This document shows positions 12,396 to 24,747 of a stretch of 64,000 nucleotides of DNA, one piece after another. Under the pieces are notes generated by a model, which was given only the letters and a program-made list of their open reading frames with translations, did not search any database and was not told the DNA's origin. The DNA lies in the NCBI RefSeq assembly GCF_010389155.1, contig NC_057769.1:15438735-15502734 (forward strand). The letters run 5' to 3'. Each line of letters opens with the position of its first letter. Within the stretch, counting starts at the first letter, position 1. This DNA is from Erigeron canadensis. Its lineage: Eukaryota; Streptophyta; Magnoliopsida; Asterales; Asteraceae. The position numbers and the translations under genes are program-made.

Positions 12396-12694
12396 TCTAA
12401 TTCACGCCATTCTTTGTTTCATCATTGGATCTTGAAAACTGATTTGGAGATCTTGTGGAAAACCATAGATTTGCAACTAATAGCTTATTTGTTTCTTTTT
12501 TTCGTTTTAAATTAAGTTCTTTCTCGTCTTATTGTTTATTATATCATTCATAATTACTTATTTTATTTACTTACATTTTTTCATGTCACGTCAGTCACAT
12601 TTTATTTTTTCCCTTAATTATTCACTTTCAAAATTAATGACCCACTATACCCCATGATAGAGCCTTAATAACCAATCAAAAAAGTTAAATCAAA

Positions 12695-13401
12695 GAGTTA
12701 AGTACAAAAATTGTTCTTGTGGTTTTTCGTTTTCGCAGTTTTCATCATCGCCGTTAACTTTTAGTCAAAACTATCCATGTGGTTTGCATTTGGTCCCTAG
12801 ATCCGTTAACCCCTTTACGTGTACTTGAGGGGCATTTATGTTTTTTCACCCATCTTCATCTTTCCCAAACAACATACCCAGGAGTCTCTTGGTATTAAGT
12901 GCAAAAATCGTCCATGTGGTTTTTCATTTTTGCAGTTTTCATCTTTGTTATTAACAAACTTCGAAGAACTTTTCAGCTTCTACCTCCAAACAAAAACTTA
13001 ATCCCAAAAAAAAAAAAAAAACTTAAATAAACAACCTATATATAACTAGATATGTTGATCTAATCAATCACCTTCAAATGCAAATATCTATGTATGAGGA
13101 TTTGGTCATCTTCCCCATTTTAACTCAAATTTATGTCCAAAAACCGATCTCATATTGAAATGCAGGTTAAAATGAGGAAGATGGTTAGATCTTCGTATGT
13201 AGGTAATTGACTATATTTTTATATGTAGGTATATATATTCTCATATGTAGATAAATATAGGTTTTTGAATTGAGTTTGTTTTGTTTTTGGATTAAATTCT
13301 TGTTTTTAGGTTGAAGATGAAATGTTCTCTTGGGTTTGTTGACGACGAGGATGAAAACTGCCAAAACAACAAATCATAAAGACGATTTTTGCACTTAACT
13401 C
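12695..13401. mobile_element. Composite MITE with AGTTAAGT-type ends
   Basis: The left end gagttaagtacaaaaattg and the right end acgatttttgcacttaactc are inverted repeats. A third copy of the same terminus (taagtgcaaaaatcgtcca) starts at about 12896, suggesting one element inserted beside or into a relative. An internal inverted repeat pairs catcttccccattttaac (about 13108) with gttaaaatgaggaagatg (about 13167). There is no coding content. Confidence 0.5.
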
Positions 13402-13442
13402 TAAAACAAAGCACAAAAGTCCTACATCAACTCTTCACATTA

Positions 13443-16182
13443 GGCTATCTCCAATGCTAAGGACGCCTGGGTGTCCTTAAGCTGTCACATTATATCTTTA
13501 CAAATCCTTATTGTAACAACCCAAGTTTTTCTAAAGATAAATAAATTAACACTTTTTGTAGTTTTGACATTAAAATAAGTTCCTAATATTTTATTTTTGA
13601 ATCGAGGGTTAATTTAGTTGGAACTTTAGCGGATAGCGGGTAAAAATACCCACCAAAATTGAAAGAGGCGTGGCATACCCATATTTTGCCAGCCAAACCC
13701 CTTTTGTGAGTCATAGTTCCACCTACTAGTCTTTCATCCTTCTTCTTCCATTTTCATCATTGTTCTTCCAATCAAAGCAATTTTCTTCATAATTTCAAGA
13801 ATCATTCAACCATAATAATAATCTTCTATTATTCTTCTAATTTCAAAGATTGAACTACTAGTGTGTAGTGGTGGTAAAGGGGTCAAATTCAAGAAGGAAA
13901 AAGGGAAGAGATTAGAAAGTGTAATTTCAATTTCTTAAGAGTGTTTATCTTAATTAATCAAATCCTTCCTAAATAACAATAATAATCATCCTAAATTGAA
14001 AAGTTAGGGATTGTGTATGTGGTGGTGGTGGCCGAAATTAGGGAAGAAAAGGGGAAGAAATTGTGACTTGGAAACCTAAATCTTTATCTTTCATTCTTGA
14101 GGTATTGATTTCATTAACCTGGTTTTGATTATCTTGATTTTAGGGTTCATGAAGTGAACCAATTTGGGGGTTTTTGCTAGAAGATGAATTATGGTTATAT
14201 TCTCCCCAATTCCTTAGTTAACCTAGTTGTCATTGAGTTATATGATGTGTTTGATTATGAAATTAATAAGTTCAAAGTAATATTTTGAGTTTGCAAGAAA
14301 AGATAAAATTTTTACTAGTTATTGAAATGTGGTTGAAAAAGGTAAGATGAACTACCTAATTTTGTTGTTAAAGGTGGAAGTAACTCAATGACAAATGGGT
14401 TGGGTTTTGGGTTTGGAAAAGGCTAGTGAATGAGAATTTGGTAATTTTGAGCAACTAGATGAAATGGCCACATGTTGGTGGTAAAATGAGATTTTTAGCA
14501 AAATGATAGATAATTGAGATTGATGAGTTAGAAAGATTGAGCTTTGTTAAGTGAAACTTGATTTTAAGCCAACTCAAGGAAATTGAGTTTGGTGAATAGG
14601 AATGCTAGTGAATCGTTAGTTTGGCTAAGTGAGTTAGCCAAGATTGTGAATAAAGTCTTATGTGCATATTGTATTGAATTGATAGGTTGAAAGCTTTGCA
14701 CTTGTTGTTGCATTGTTGATTGTTGATAGTCGCGGAGGAGGTAGGTACTCTTGCATACTCTTATATGTGCGTTGGGTCGATTACCATATGATGGTGGATT
14801 CCGTGTGTGGTAATCGATTTGGCGTTAGGGCCTAATTGAGGCCAGGGCCTAAGAACCCCATAGTTGATATGAGATAAAGGCCTAAGAACCTTTGAGGCCT
14901 AAGAACCTCTTGAGATTATTGTTTAGCGTATATGGATCCATGTATGTTTTGTTAGCGCAAAAATGAGTATGCAAGTGATGATATGACGGTATCATTGGCT
15001 ACATGCGATAGTCTTTTGTGTTTTTGCCCTCCTTCGTATGTATAATTGTATGCAAGTTTATTCACTAAGCATTTACTTACGTTTTAGTTGTTTACCATTT
15101 TATAGGTTGTTCCGGAAGAAGGGACTAGGTATTGTTGATTTGAAGTTGTTGACTTGAAGTGTTAGTGACTTGAAGGTATTTGGTCATCCGTAGGAGAATG
15201 ACATTTTGGTTAGAAACCTAGTTAATTCCTTCTCAAACTCTTGGCTTTTGATACATGTGTCCTTCGAATGAGAATGTTGTGTATGATGTATTTTAAGTCT
15301 TGAAGTCTTGACTATTATGGTGGATCGAAGTATAAATCATTTTGGAGTCAACTTGGTCATTTCGTCATTTTGGGTAAATGCGGGCGAGTGACCCGCTTGG
15401 TTGTTTTAATGTAAATTTCAATGGTTAAAGTTTCGAACGTTGTAATTATGTTGTAAATTAAGTCATGTGAAGGTTTGAAATCAGATTTGATGTGTGATGG
15501 AACTTGTGTTTGAGTTTGGAAAAGGTTGCAAATTGAGTTAATAGTCAAATTTGATGTTTTGTGTGTGCAGTAAGAGTACAGACGCAGACACGGCTGACCG
15601 TGCTCAGCGTCTGCGGTATTTCCTCTTGGTGTTCAGTTTCTGAGAGCACGGACGCAAAGCACGGTCGACCGTGCTTGCGGCCGCAATTTCTCTGTCTTCG
15701 AGCAAAATTTTTCCGAGCTTCATCCGATGTTTTCAAGGTCTGAAACTTATAGGATATGTTTATTATAACATATTAAGGTGTTCTAATTTGTTAGATTTTA
15801 AATTTGAACATTTTGAGTTTTTCACCTTATTTTGTCTAAAATTTTTCTAAGTATTGATTGGTAAAATAAAGTCGACTTGTAAAAAATCCTTAAAATCCTT
15901 ATATCCTTTAAAAGTTTTTCACCTTATAACATATTGAGTTCTTTCACTTATAAATCTTTAAAATCTTATAATTTTATCTCCAACCATACAAACATCTTTA
16001 CATATCCTTTAACTCCACTAAAAACAAAAAAAAATATAAGTAAGGGCACCTTAGGGCATGCCCTTGGGTAAGGGCATGCATCAAAAAATCTTTAGTTTTG
16101 GACAAGCTTCAACCACAAAGGATATCCAAGGGCACCTAAGGGCACCCAAGGACACCCAAAAACATACCCATTGGAGATAGTC
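13443..16182. mobile_element. Tourist-like (PIF/Harbinger) MITE split by an LTR
   Basis: The ends ggctatctccaatg and cattggagatagtc are inverted, and TTA flanks both sides (13440-13442 and 16183-16185), the 3 bp TSD expected of PIF/Harbinger elements. Further inward, ggtgtcc pairs with ggacacc. The element would be only about 400 bp without the inserted LTR-like sequence that begins at 13512. Confidence 0.55.
13512..15830 (+). repeat. Solo-LTR-like Ty3/gypsy sequence
   Basis: It starts tgtaacaaccc, an LTR-type terminus, inside the Tourist-like MITE. It contains the triplicated phrase ggcctaagaacc (14878-14915) and the aggttgttccggaagaag block at about 15103, the kind of sequence found in long chromovirus LTRs. 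The right border is uncertain (about 15830-15920) because tttttcaccttat occurs twice there. No PBS or coding sequence is present. An 18 bp perfect palindrome lies at 15658-15675. Confidence 0.4.
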
Positions 16183-17696
16183 TTAGACCATTTGTAAACG
16201 TTCATCTCTTTCACGTCCACTTTTTCCTGCCACATCAGTATCACCTTTACATCTCTTCCACCTTCTCTTTATATCCTTAATCATTCACTTAATATTTGGA
16301 CCTCATTATTCAAAAGTAAAAACATATTACATTTAAACTAAACAAATATACTTTATTAATATATAAAATAAAACTACAATAAAAAAACCATTATACATAT
16401 TACATAATATAATAATAATAATAATAACTAATAATAATAATAGTATGAAAGAGTCTTTTGGTCAAATATTTGAATTCCTTTATAATTTAGAATGGCACCT
16501 GATTTTTACACGAATTATTTTGATTCATGTACAGAAGCTTAATCTCATCTGACCATTATACCCTTGAGTTTATTTACTCTGACTTATTCGTTTATTCACT
16601 ATTCCATATTTTTATGCTTCAAAACCTTAATCATGGCAGCAGCCTTATCCCTTAAAACCACTGGATTGTAACATCACCTTAAACTCCATTATAATCAAAA
16701 CAAGAATCATGAAAATGAAAGAAAACCCATTATGAATTCTAGAACTAGAATTTCTTTTCTCCTAATTCATCCCTCTACGTAAAATTAAACTAATACAATG
16801 ACGTTCAGTCATCTTCGTTGTCTTCAAATTCAAATCTGTTTTTCAACCGCCGAGATCTTTGCTTAAAGGTGTTCGGCTCTGAACAAACATTATAGAAAAT
16901 CGTTTATATATAAAGAAAGACAGAGAGAGATCGTTTCTCTGTATACATCGAATATATATACAATATGTATTTGTAATTGAATTACAGTTGTAGAGTTGGA
17001 TAGGGAAGAACTGGTCTCCACCAACAATTGTCAAAGACCAAGAATTAAGATGATAGTAATATGATGAAATTTCATGTTTCAATACCCACTTTAATCTATA
17101 AAAAAATTTTCAGGAAGAAAGTAACTGAATTCTTATTATGTGTTTTATGTTTCTTGTATGTTTGTTGATTTTGCCCAATCAAACAAAGTAATCGTTAATT
17201 TTTGAATCACTGGTTAGGTGGTTAGTTTGTTTCATGAGGAAATTGGTAATCGCAAAAAGGGAACAGAATCAGTTTCTTCACGGAAGACATGAGGCTGTGG
17301 TTAACAAATAAATGTGAAAATGAGGGTATATTAGTCCAAAAACATATATTTTCCTTGTATGAAATAATAATTTTAACTGTAAAAATCAGCTCCCATTTAG
17401 AATATTACATGGGTTTTGTGAAGGAATTTTTAAAATTCCACGTTTTAAATATTTTGATGAAAAGTATTGAACTCTAACTTTATTATTTTCTATGACCAAA
17501 CATGATTAGGATTGAAATTCAAATTCTAAATCCAAGAAATTCTTTGAAATTTTACGCACCAAACACCAGTAAAGTTTCAAAAATTTTTTATTCGGAACTA
17601 CTTTTTCGTATAAACTCTTCAAATGTTATTAATGGAGAGCTGGAGTAAAGCTCTATTGAGGATTAAGAAAATAACTAATACTAGTATTGTATCAAG
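16183..17696. other. Gene-free AT-rich interval
   Basis: Contains (taa)n runs around 16410-16440 and scattered short ORFs with no recognisable protein. No paired termini or RNA gene can be supported. Confidence 0.5.
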
Positions 17697-18632
17697 GGAA
17701 AATTAATACAATTGTCAAATTTGAGAGTATATGTCCAAATATGGACACCTACAAAGAAAATTACCACAATGGTCATGTGTTTCTTACCACCTAACTATCT
17801 TTACTAAGAAATAATAATCCAATAAGATTATGCCAAGTGTTTTTTTTTTAGGCTTCATATATTGTACTAGTTTGCTTTTATGGATCATCTTTCTAATAAA
17901 AAATGAAGAAAATTTTGTATAATGTTTATCAATAGATTTATTTAAATAATTACTTACATAAAAATTAATCAAAGTTAACAAATTTTATCAATAATTATAA
18001 CAGAAACAAATTATATTATTAAGTTTTTTTTTTCTTTAATATAAAATCTATCTCAAACTATTTTCAAACTATTTTCTCTTTAGATATGCATAGTAGTGCA
18101 TCTATCTATTATTTTTATATTAAATAGTTCGAGATAGATTTTATATCAAAGAGAAAAAGAATACTATATTTAGTAATACAATTTATTTCCGTTATAATTA
18201 TTTATAAAATTTGTTAACTTTTGATTAATTTTTATGGGAAACAATTATTTAAATAAATCTATTGATAAGCCTTATACAAAATTTTATCCATTTTATTTAT
18301 TAAAGAAGTGATCCATAGTACAATATATGAAGCCTACAAAGAAAACACTTGGCATAAGGGGATGATCTGTACACCATCAGTTTTTGACAATATACCATCA
18401 AATATGTTTTAGTAAGTTGTACAGTACAACACTATAAAACATATTTAGTGGTGTATTACCAAAAATTGGTAGTGTACAGATCGTTTCCCTTGGCATAATC
18501 TTATTAGTTATTATTATTTTTTACTAAGATAATTAGGTGATAAAGAACATATGACCATTGTGGTAATTTTCTTTGTAAGTGTCCATATTCGGACATACAC
18601 TCTCAAATTTGAACATTGTAGTAATTTTCTTT
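17697..18632. mobile_element. Long hairpin (foldback) element upstream of the response regulator
   Basis: The left arm (about 17697-18090) and right arm (about 18100-18632) are inverted copies almost to the centre: attaccacaatggtcatgtg at 17760 pairs with the arm around 18550, and taaataaatctattgata at about 18255 pairs with the arm around 17930. The innermost turn is near 18090-18100 (atgcatagtagtgcat). The right arm also carries a 132 bp nested MITE. Arms of roughly 400 bp would fold into a long duplex if transcribed. The right end is about 600 bp upstream of the response-regulator ATG. A related but degenerate end is seen near 21985-22135. Confidence 0.65.
18358..18489. mobile_element. Short MITE nested in the hairpin's right arm
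   Basis: The ends are gggatgatctgtacac and gtgtacagatcgtttccc (inverted), and the flanking 9 bp direct repeat ttggcataa lies at 18349-18357 and 18490-18498. The left hairpin arm lacks the 132 bp block (its partner sequence gattatgccaagtg is continuous), so the insertion is independently confirmed. The centre holds ttgtacagtacaa, itself palindromic. Confidence 0.7.
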
Positions 18633-19229
18633 TGTAACAAAGTTTGAAATACTCGGTGTTTAATTGAGATTGTTTCCTATAGAAAAGGGTAAAATATTAA
18701 CGATCAACATTATAACAAAAAACCAAAGCAAAATATTTTCAAAAATCCTAAATATCTTTTGGCTGATCCTGGTATCCTTTTCTTGTTTTTAAAGTATCAA
18801 CTTAAAAAAGGATCAAGATTTCCTCCAAACCCACTTGTGCATAATTTTAAAATTCAAATAGAGGGTCAAACTTAAAAATAGAAAAAGTTAAGTTTAGCAA
18901 CAAAAAATCAAAAAATAACTTTTAACTAGAAAAACGAAAAAAGAAGCAATAATAAATATAATAAATTGAAACTTCTTTGCTTGTTCAAAAAAAAAACAAA
19001 AAAAAAAAAAAAATCAAATAAAAAAGATCCTAAGTGATTCGGAAAATCATATCTGGTCGGATCTTTATTTCCAAACTGTCAAAATCTTGAAATCCCCTCT
19101 CCACAACCAAACCCAAATGGGTCCTCTTAAAAACCACCCTCTTTTAATTTCCAAACTATTTTTCTTATTCATCACATAATAATAATAATAATAATTAATC
19201 GTAAAGTTTTCAAAACGAATACAAAAAAC

Positions 19230-20886
19230 ATGGGTGCGATTGCCGCAGCAGCCCCTCTTCATGTTCTTGCTGTTGATGACAGCAATCTTGATAGAAAACT
19301 TATTGAAAGATTGTTAAAGACTTTTTCTTACCATGGTAACAACAAACACATCTTCATCATTTTTTTTATTATTTTTTTTATATTTTATCATGGGGGTTTT
19401 GTTTAAATATGATTAATGTTTTTGACATGCTTTATTTTTTTGTGATTATAGTTACTGCTGTTGATTCTGGAACCAAGGCTTTGGAATTTTTGGGTTTGCA
19501 AGATGTTGAAGAGTTCACATCTTTTTCTCCTAACCCTGTAAGATTTTTCTCTACAGATTTTGTATTTTCTTTTTAAAGATTATGCATTTTGTGTGTACCA
19601 TTTTTGTGAATCTTAAACCCTAAAAAAGTCAATGTTTGGCCTTTTATTCATCAATAAATTATAGTTCCTGATTGAATATATTTAAAGATCTATTTAGTTG
19701 GTGTAGCAAAACTGGTTATTGGATTAGGATGTTATAAGAATTACGGAGAAAAGTTACAGAAGTTTTTAGGTTGGGAAAGTCTTGATTGCCTCCCAAAAGT
19801 CAAAATGGACTTTTCATTTTATTTTTCGTTGTATGATTTATGTACGGGCCTGTTTTTCATTGTTGTTGATTCAATCCAGGAAGTGGAGGTGAATTTGGTA
19901 ATTACAGACTATTGTATGCCCGGGATGACTGGTTATGAGCTTTTGCGAAAGATCAAGGTGGGATTTTATCTTATTGAGTTAGTATTATCTTTTGTCATAC
20001 TGTTGTTTGATTCCAAGATCGTTTGATATTTTGCTTATGATCTAGATCATGTATCCTATAGTGTGGTCATTAGAGTCATTAATCTATGATCTAGAGCTCC
20101 TCTTAGGTGCACCATGACTTGGTTTTTGGGGGGTGTTCACCTTAGCTTATTAGGAGACCTAACGAGCTTATTGCATTATCAAGATGCATTAAGTTTATCC
20201 GAATACTTACACGAAAGGACTATCAGCCCTTTAATGATTAAAATCTATATTTCTATAAAAGTATCTTGAAGATGACTTTTTCAAATTACATGAGCACGTT
20301 TTAGTAAGTTAATTAGTTAAGCCAGACACCCTCTTTGCGTAGGTTTAACTGCTTTTGCCATCAGAAACCCTTACTTGAACCTGCAACTCTTATTATTCAG
20401 CCAAAAAGTTACACCATGTGTCTGTTTCTAAAATAGATTGGAGTATATGAACTAACTTTATAAATCTCGGGGTACTTGCAGGAATCAACATCACTGAAAG
20501 ACATACCGGTTGTGATTATGTCCTCTGATAATATTCCAGCAAGGATAAATAGGTATACTAAGATTTACATATCAAATTATCTGTTTACCCTGATCAAGGT
20601 TCTATTATTGAACTTTTATGCTCTTAGCCACTTTTCAAGCATAAGATTAATCATTTTATGCATTTGACAATTTATACCAAACTTGCCCAACAGATGCTTA
20701 GAAGAGGGAGCTGAACAGTTTTTCCTTAAACCTGTGAGATTGTCTGATGTTGACAAGCTGAAACCTTACCTCTCTAAGAACAAGAGGAATGCAACAGCCG
20801 AGGAAGAAAGTGTTTTGATTGACAAATCCACAACAAAGCTTGATGAGGAAGAACGACAGGTGTTTTCCAAGGATCAATCTTGCTAA
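19230..20886 (+). CDS. Type-A two-component response regulator (ARR8/ARR9-like)
   Basis: Five exons, 19230-19335, 19452-19537, 19880-19957, 20482-20552 and 20694-20886, all with GT-AG borders, total 534 nt and encode 177 residues. The protein is a single receiver domain with a short, acidic and basic C-terminal tail and no DNA-binding (GARP) domain, which makes it type A. Receiver landmarks: Asp16-Asp17 ([13 protein letters not shown]), phospho-acceptor Asp74 ([14 protein letters not shown]), Ser104 (VVIMSSDN) and Lys126 (FFLKPV). All residues needed for phosphotransfer are present. Members are induced by cytokinin, receive phosphate from His-phosphotransfer proteins and act as negative feedback regulators in nucleus or cytosol; that role is from family knowledge. 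Intron positions match the usual plant type-A pattern as I recall it. The tail after KPYLSKNKR is not distinctive. Confidence 0.92.
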
Positions 20887-22159
20887 CAATACTCCCAATT
20901 AGATTTCCAAGATCCATGTGATTTCAATATTTGATGTTATCTTTGACCATTTTGGGTTTCATGATTTATCTCAAAACAAATTGGTAAAACGCAGCTGTAT
21001 GAACTGCAAATCTTCTGTTTGTTATTTGTTTGTTTGTTCTATTTAGCAGTGCTTGTCCATTTAGTATCACATATCTTACAAGACATTAACCCCCTCGATG
21101 ATTTTGTATGCACTAGCAATCTATAATGAACCCGATCCCGTGGGATCTACTTTGTTTTGCGGTCGACTATGAATGATGGTGGCACGACTTATTTCAAATA
21201 CTTATATGATGATTCAAGTTATCAATGTGTGTGATGTGAAATGAATTGTATTGTTGAAAGTATTTATCTATATCTACATCTACTCTAATACTCATCCTCC
21301 TTTTCTATTTGATATAATAGAGGGCAACCCTCATCCTCCTTTTCTAAAAAGCCTTCAGGTTTTCTAATTGTCTCTGAACTTCATTAACTCTATTATCTAT
21401 CTACATTTAACATAACTAGATTGGTGCCTGCGCAATGTAGCGGCGGTAAGGCGGTGACAGTGTGGTTATTAACGTAAAAATAATTTGATTAGGGTTACCG
21501 ATGTGATAAATTTTTACGGTGGGATGTGAAAAGGGGAGGAAAGGACGGATTGTGAATTATGTTTTTTCTATAAGTTTCTACGTGAGGGAGAGATAGAGGT
21601 TGAATTTAGTCACAGTCTATAAAATAAAAATAAGGATGTATTAAGATGGAGGGTAAATTAGATATATCAGGTTCTTAAATTTAAGGGAGGGGGTTGAGTT
21701 TGTTTTATAAGGGAGTATAGATATACCTATTAAACCAAGATTAGGTAACAAGGCCGAAAGTCTCTTTCTATCTTAGATAAAACCTACTAATTTAAAATAT
21801 ATTTTTTAGATAAGATAATGAGTTAAAAACTAATAAGATTATAATTTTGTAGTTATAATTTTTTATATCTTTATCCTTATTATATTTCTGATTTAAATTA
21901 TATGTTTTAATAAGACAATGTGTTAAAAACTAATAACTTTTTTTTAACAAAAAAAAGATAAAATTATAATATTGTAGTTAAAATGTTGAGAAAATTACTT
22001 AATGATCAATATTGAAGGTGTATATTCAACTTTAGACACGTATCAAAATTTGGTCACAAGTTTCTTACTGCCAAACACTTTTAAGAAACAATAACAACCA
22101 ATCAAAACATGACAAGAGTCATTAGGAGGGCTCCAAAATGTTATATATATATATATATA
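20887..22159. other. 3' flank of the response regulator, no gene seen
   Basis: Contains the 3' UTR region, a direct repeat of ctcatcctccttttcta (about 21292 and 21331), and AT-rich sequence. Around 21985-22135 the block gagaaaattacttaatgatc through acatgacaagagtcatt resembles one end of the hairpin element at 17697 and is probably a truncated relative. Confidence 0.4.
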
Positions 22160-22362
22160 GGGGTTGGGTATTGTAAAATAAGTATTAAAGTAAAACAAAT
22201 AAGACAAGATCTTGACCCTTAGATCATGGTTAAATTGATGCACGAATATTCACAAAACAATTGATGTACAATGATTTTCAAGATGAACGATGATTATCAC
22301 TGAAGAAAAACCTATTGTTTTATTTGTTTTACTTTAATAGTTGTTTTATTTTACCTAAAATC
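22160..22362. mobile_element. MITE, copy A of a family seen twice in the window
   Basis: The left end ggggttgggtattgtaaaat and the right end attttacctaaaatc are inverted copies with internal attaaagtaaaacaaataa / ttatttgttttactttaat pairing. The flanks are alternating ta, so the TSD is unclear. The sequence matches the reverse complement of 63717-63919 throughout, including atcatggttaaattgatgca. Confidence 0.65.
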
Positions 22363-23338
22363 TATCTATATATATATATATATATGTATATTAGTATTTT
22401 TAGATAAAATGGTTGATTAATTGAATAATATTAATTATTATCTCATTTTTATATACATATATTATTATCCCTGTAATTTATGTATTGTTGTGTTCCTAGC
22501 TTCTCGCTAGATGTTTTTCATAGTAATATAATTTTGAATATTCAAAAAACATTTCTTCTGAATATATTTCCATAAATAAGTTATTTCAAAGAAATAAATA
22601 CAATTAAAATTTTAATTATTTGTGATGACATAATAAGAGGTTTAAAATACATTTAAAAGTTTTAGATTGTTTCAAATCATAAATGTTTAAAATGAAAATA
22701 TTTTTTCTGTTTATTTTAAAAAATTTAAACTTCTTTTCGTATCACCACAAACAAGATCAAGATATCGTAATTATATTTATCTCTTTTGAATAATTCATTT
22801 TTGAATATGCAATTTTTATTAAAAAAACTGAAACTAAAATAAATCGGAGGTTTCTACGGAAATATGAATGTATATATATACACATATAAAAAAGATATTA
22901 ACAAATACTAATCGATATATGGACTTGTTTTGATTATGTTGACTATTCGACCAGATATAATAATTTGTAAAGAAAAAATATATAGTAAGTATAGAAGAAA
23001 ATAAGAAACTTTGTGAGAAAAATAAAAGAGGAATACGATGAAACCAAACAATGTTTTTTTTAAAAAAATGCATATTATATTAGTGGGAGAATATAACAAA
23101 GTAGTATACATATAGGTCCAACAAAAATAATTGTTATTGTTGTGAAACTAATAACGAGAGAATAACAAGATAGATGGAGAGAAGAGAATCATTATTCATT
23201 ATCATTAAAGAAGAGATATATATACACAAGTCTTGGAGTATGCTCCAAGATAAATGAGATAAATTAGGAAATGTAATCTCTCTAAAACATACATGATACA
23301 CACAATCATATACAATACCCCCTTGTATGTTTTGTTAT
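22363..23338. other. AT-rich gene-free interval
   Basis: Strongly AT-rich with ta microsatellites at the left edge. The minus-strand ORFs here are Phe/Ile/Tyr-rich composition artefacts. Nothing recognisable. Confidence 0.5.
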
Positions 23339-23850
23339 ACAATACGCTTGGGGTGTTGCCTCATTAAAAACCTTGTCAGGAAAACCCAATGGGAAAAAAC
23401 CATGACGAAGGAAAAAAGAGTGCAACGCGTATTGTCTCCCCCTGATGACCACATCACTTGAAATCCTTGAGTTGTCGCAATCCGATACTATGAATTAACT
23501 TCTTGAACGATGAAGCTGGAAGTATCGTAGTAAACAAATCTGCTTTGATTTATTCTTCTTTAAGTCGCAAGCTTCATTATCTTCATATAGAATCGTTGAA
23601 GTGTTGCTCCCTGAAGAAGATCCACAAATATGATGTATGACATTCCCATTTGAATGTCCAATTATAGATTATGCCTCGTTAAAACCTTATTAGATAAAAC
23701 CCAATGAGACAAAGATCTAATGAAGGAAAAAGAGTACATAATTCCTTAAATACGCTCAAAGATATCGCCTCATTAAAAACCTTACCTGAAAAACCCATTG
23801 GGATAAAACCATGGCTAAGGGAAAAAGAATACAATGCGTATTTTCTTCCC
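23339..23850 (-). repeat. Three imperfect ~75 bp repeats, copia-remnant-like
   Basis: The phrase gcctcattaaaaaccttg, then aaaacccaatggga, then gaaggaaaaagagt, recurs three times, starting near 23354, 23671 and 23769, with increasing divergence. The first and third copies are each followed by cgtattgtctccccctgatga or a variant, which reads as a polypurine tract on the minus strand. This looks like the 3' non-coding part of an old minus-strand copia element whose other parts are missing. Confidence 0.4.
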
Positions 23851-24043
23851 CTCATGATCATATCATTTAAATTGGTTGGTTGACAAAAATCAATATCACA
23901 AACCAACGTCAGATTTATCATAATAAGTATCTCGCTAAACAAATTTGATATCTCATGAACCAACTTACTATATGTTGATTTTTCCAAATATGGCTCACAT
24001 ATTCAATTCAAGATTTCAACATGCATCGTACATTTCATGTAAG

Positions 24044-24731
24044 TGTTAGAATATGATCACGTAAAATGAACGTATGTCCGGAAAGTATTTAAGCCTATGG
24101 GGTCACACCTCAACGTGAATGTAACTATAATTAATTAATATATTAAATGTAATTTATTGATTACTTTGATCACGAAAAACTAACGATGGTCCGTTAAAAG
24201 AGTTAATAGTTAATGGTACTTAACTGACGGACTTAACGAAGGAGAGTTGGAATTAGAAAACAATTAGGAAAACCCCTCTAGAATGTTCTAGAGGGGGACG
24301 GTCGACCAAGGGGTTCCAAAACCCTAAACTTGGTCATCAAGTTTCCTAAACACTATATATAGAGACCTAAGTCTAATTGTTTTCTACACACAATTCATTA
24401 GGTTTTCTAAAACCCTAAAAATCTCTTCTTCTTCTCTCTCTTTTGGTTCGATCGACATCAACAAGACAAAGAGTTCCGGGGTTTTTGTTTGGGTCGAATT
24501 AAGGAGGTAGCAACAAAGGGTTGTTCGGTTCGTGATCAAGTACTAGCATATATACATTCCAACGTTGTGTGTGCAATCGTAGAGAGGTTTAATTCAAACT
24601 TTCTTATTAAGGTTTCTTGTTTTATTCTCTCCAATTTAAGGTACATGTTTTCTATCTTGGTTAATTAATTAACTACATAGATTTTATATTCCGCTGCGTG
24701 CTTTGTGATTTAATTTGAATATAACCCAACA
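24044..24731 (+). repeat. Copia-1 5' LTR
   Basis: Starts tgttagaatatgatc and ends taacccaaca, giving TG...CA termini over 688 bp. A TATA-like ctatatatagagacc lies at about 24353. The PBS follows at 24733. The start matches 37630 exactly. Confidence 0.8.
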
Positions 24732-24732
24732 G

Positions 24733-24747
24733 TGGTATCACGAGCCT
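24733..24747 (+). other. Copia-1 primer-binding site
   Basis: tggtatcacgagcc differs by one inserted base from the initiator-Met tRNA PBS (tggtatcagagc) used by most plant copia elements, and sits one base after the LTR. Confidence 0.7.

Noticed and set aside
17697..18632. Hairpin as a microRNA gene
   Set aside because: The arms are hundreds of bases long and near-symmetrical with element-like ends; this is a foldback transposon, though it may yield siRNAs.
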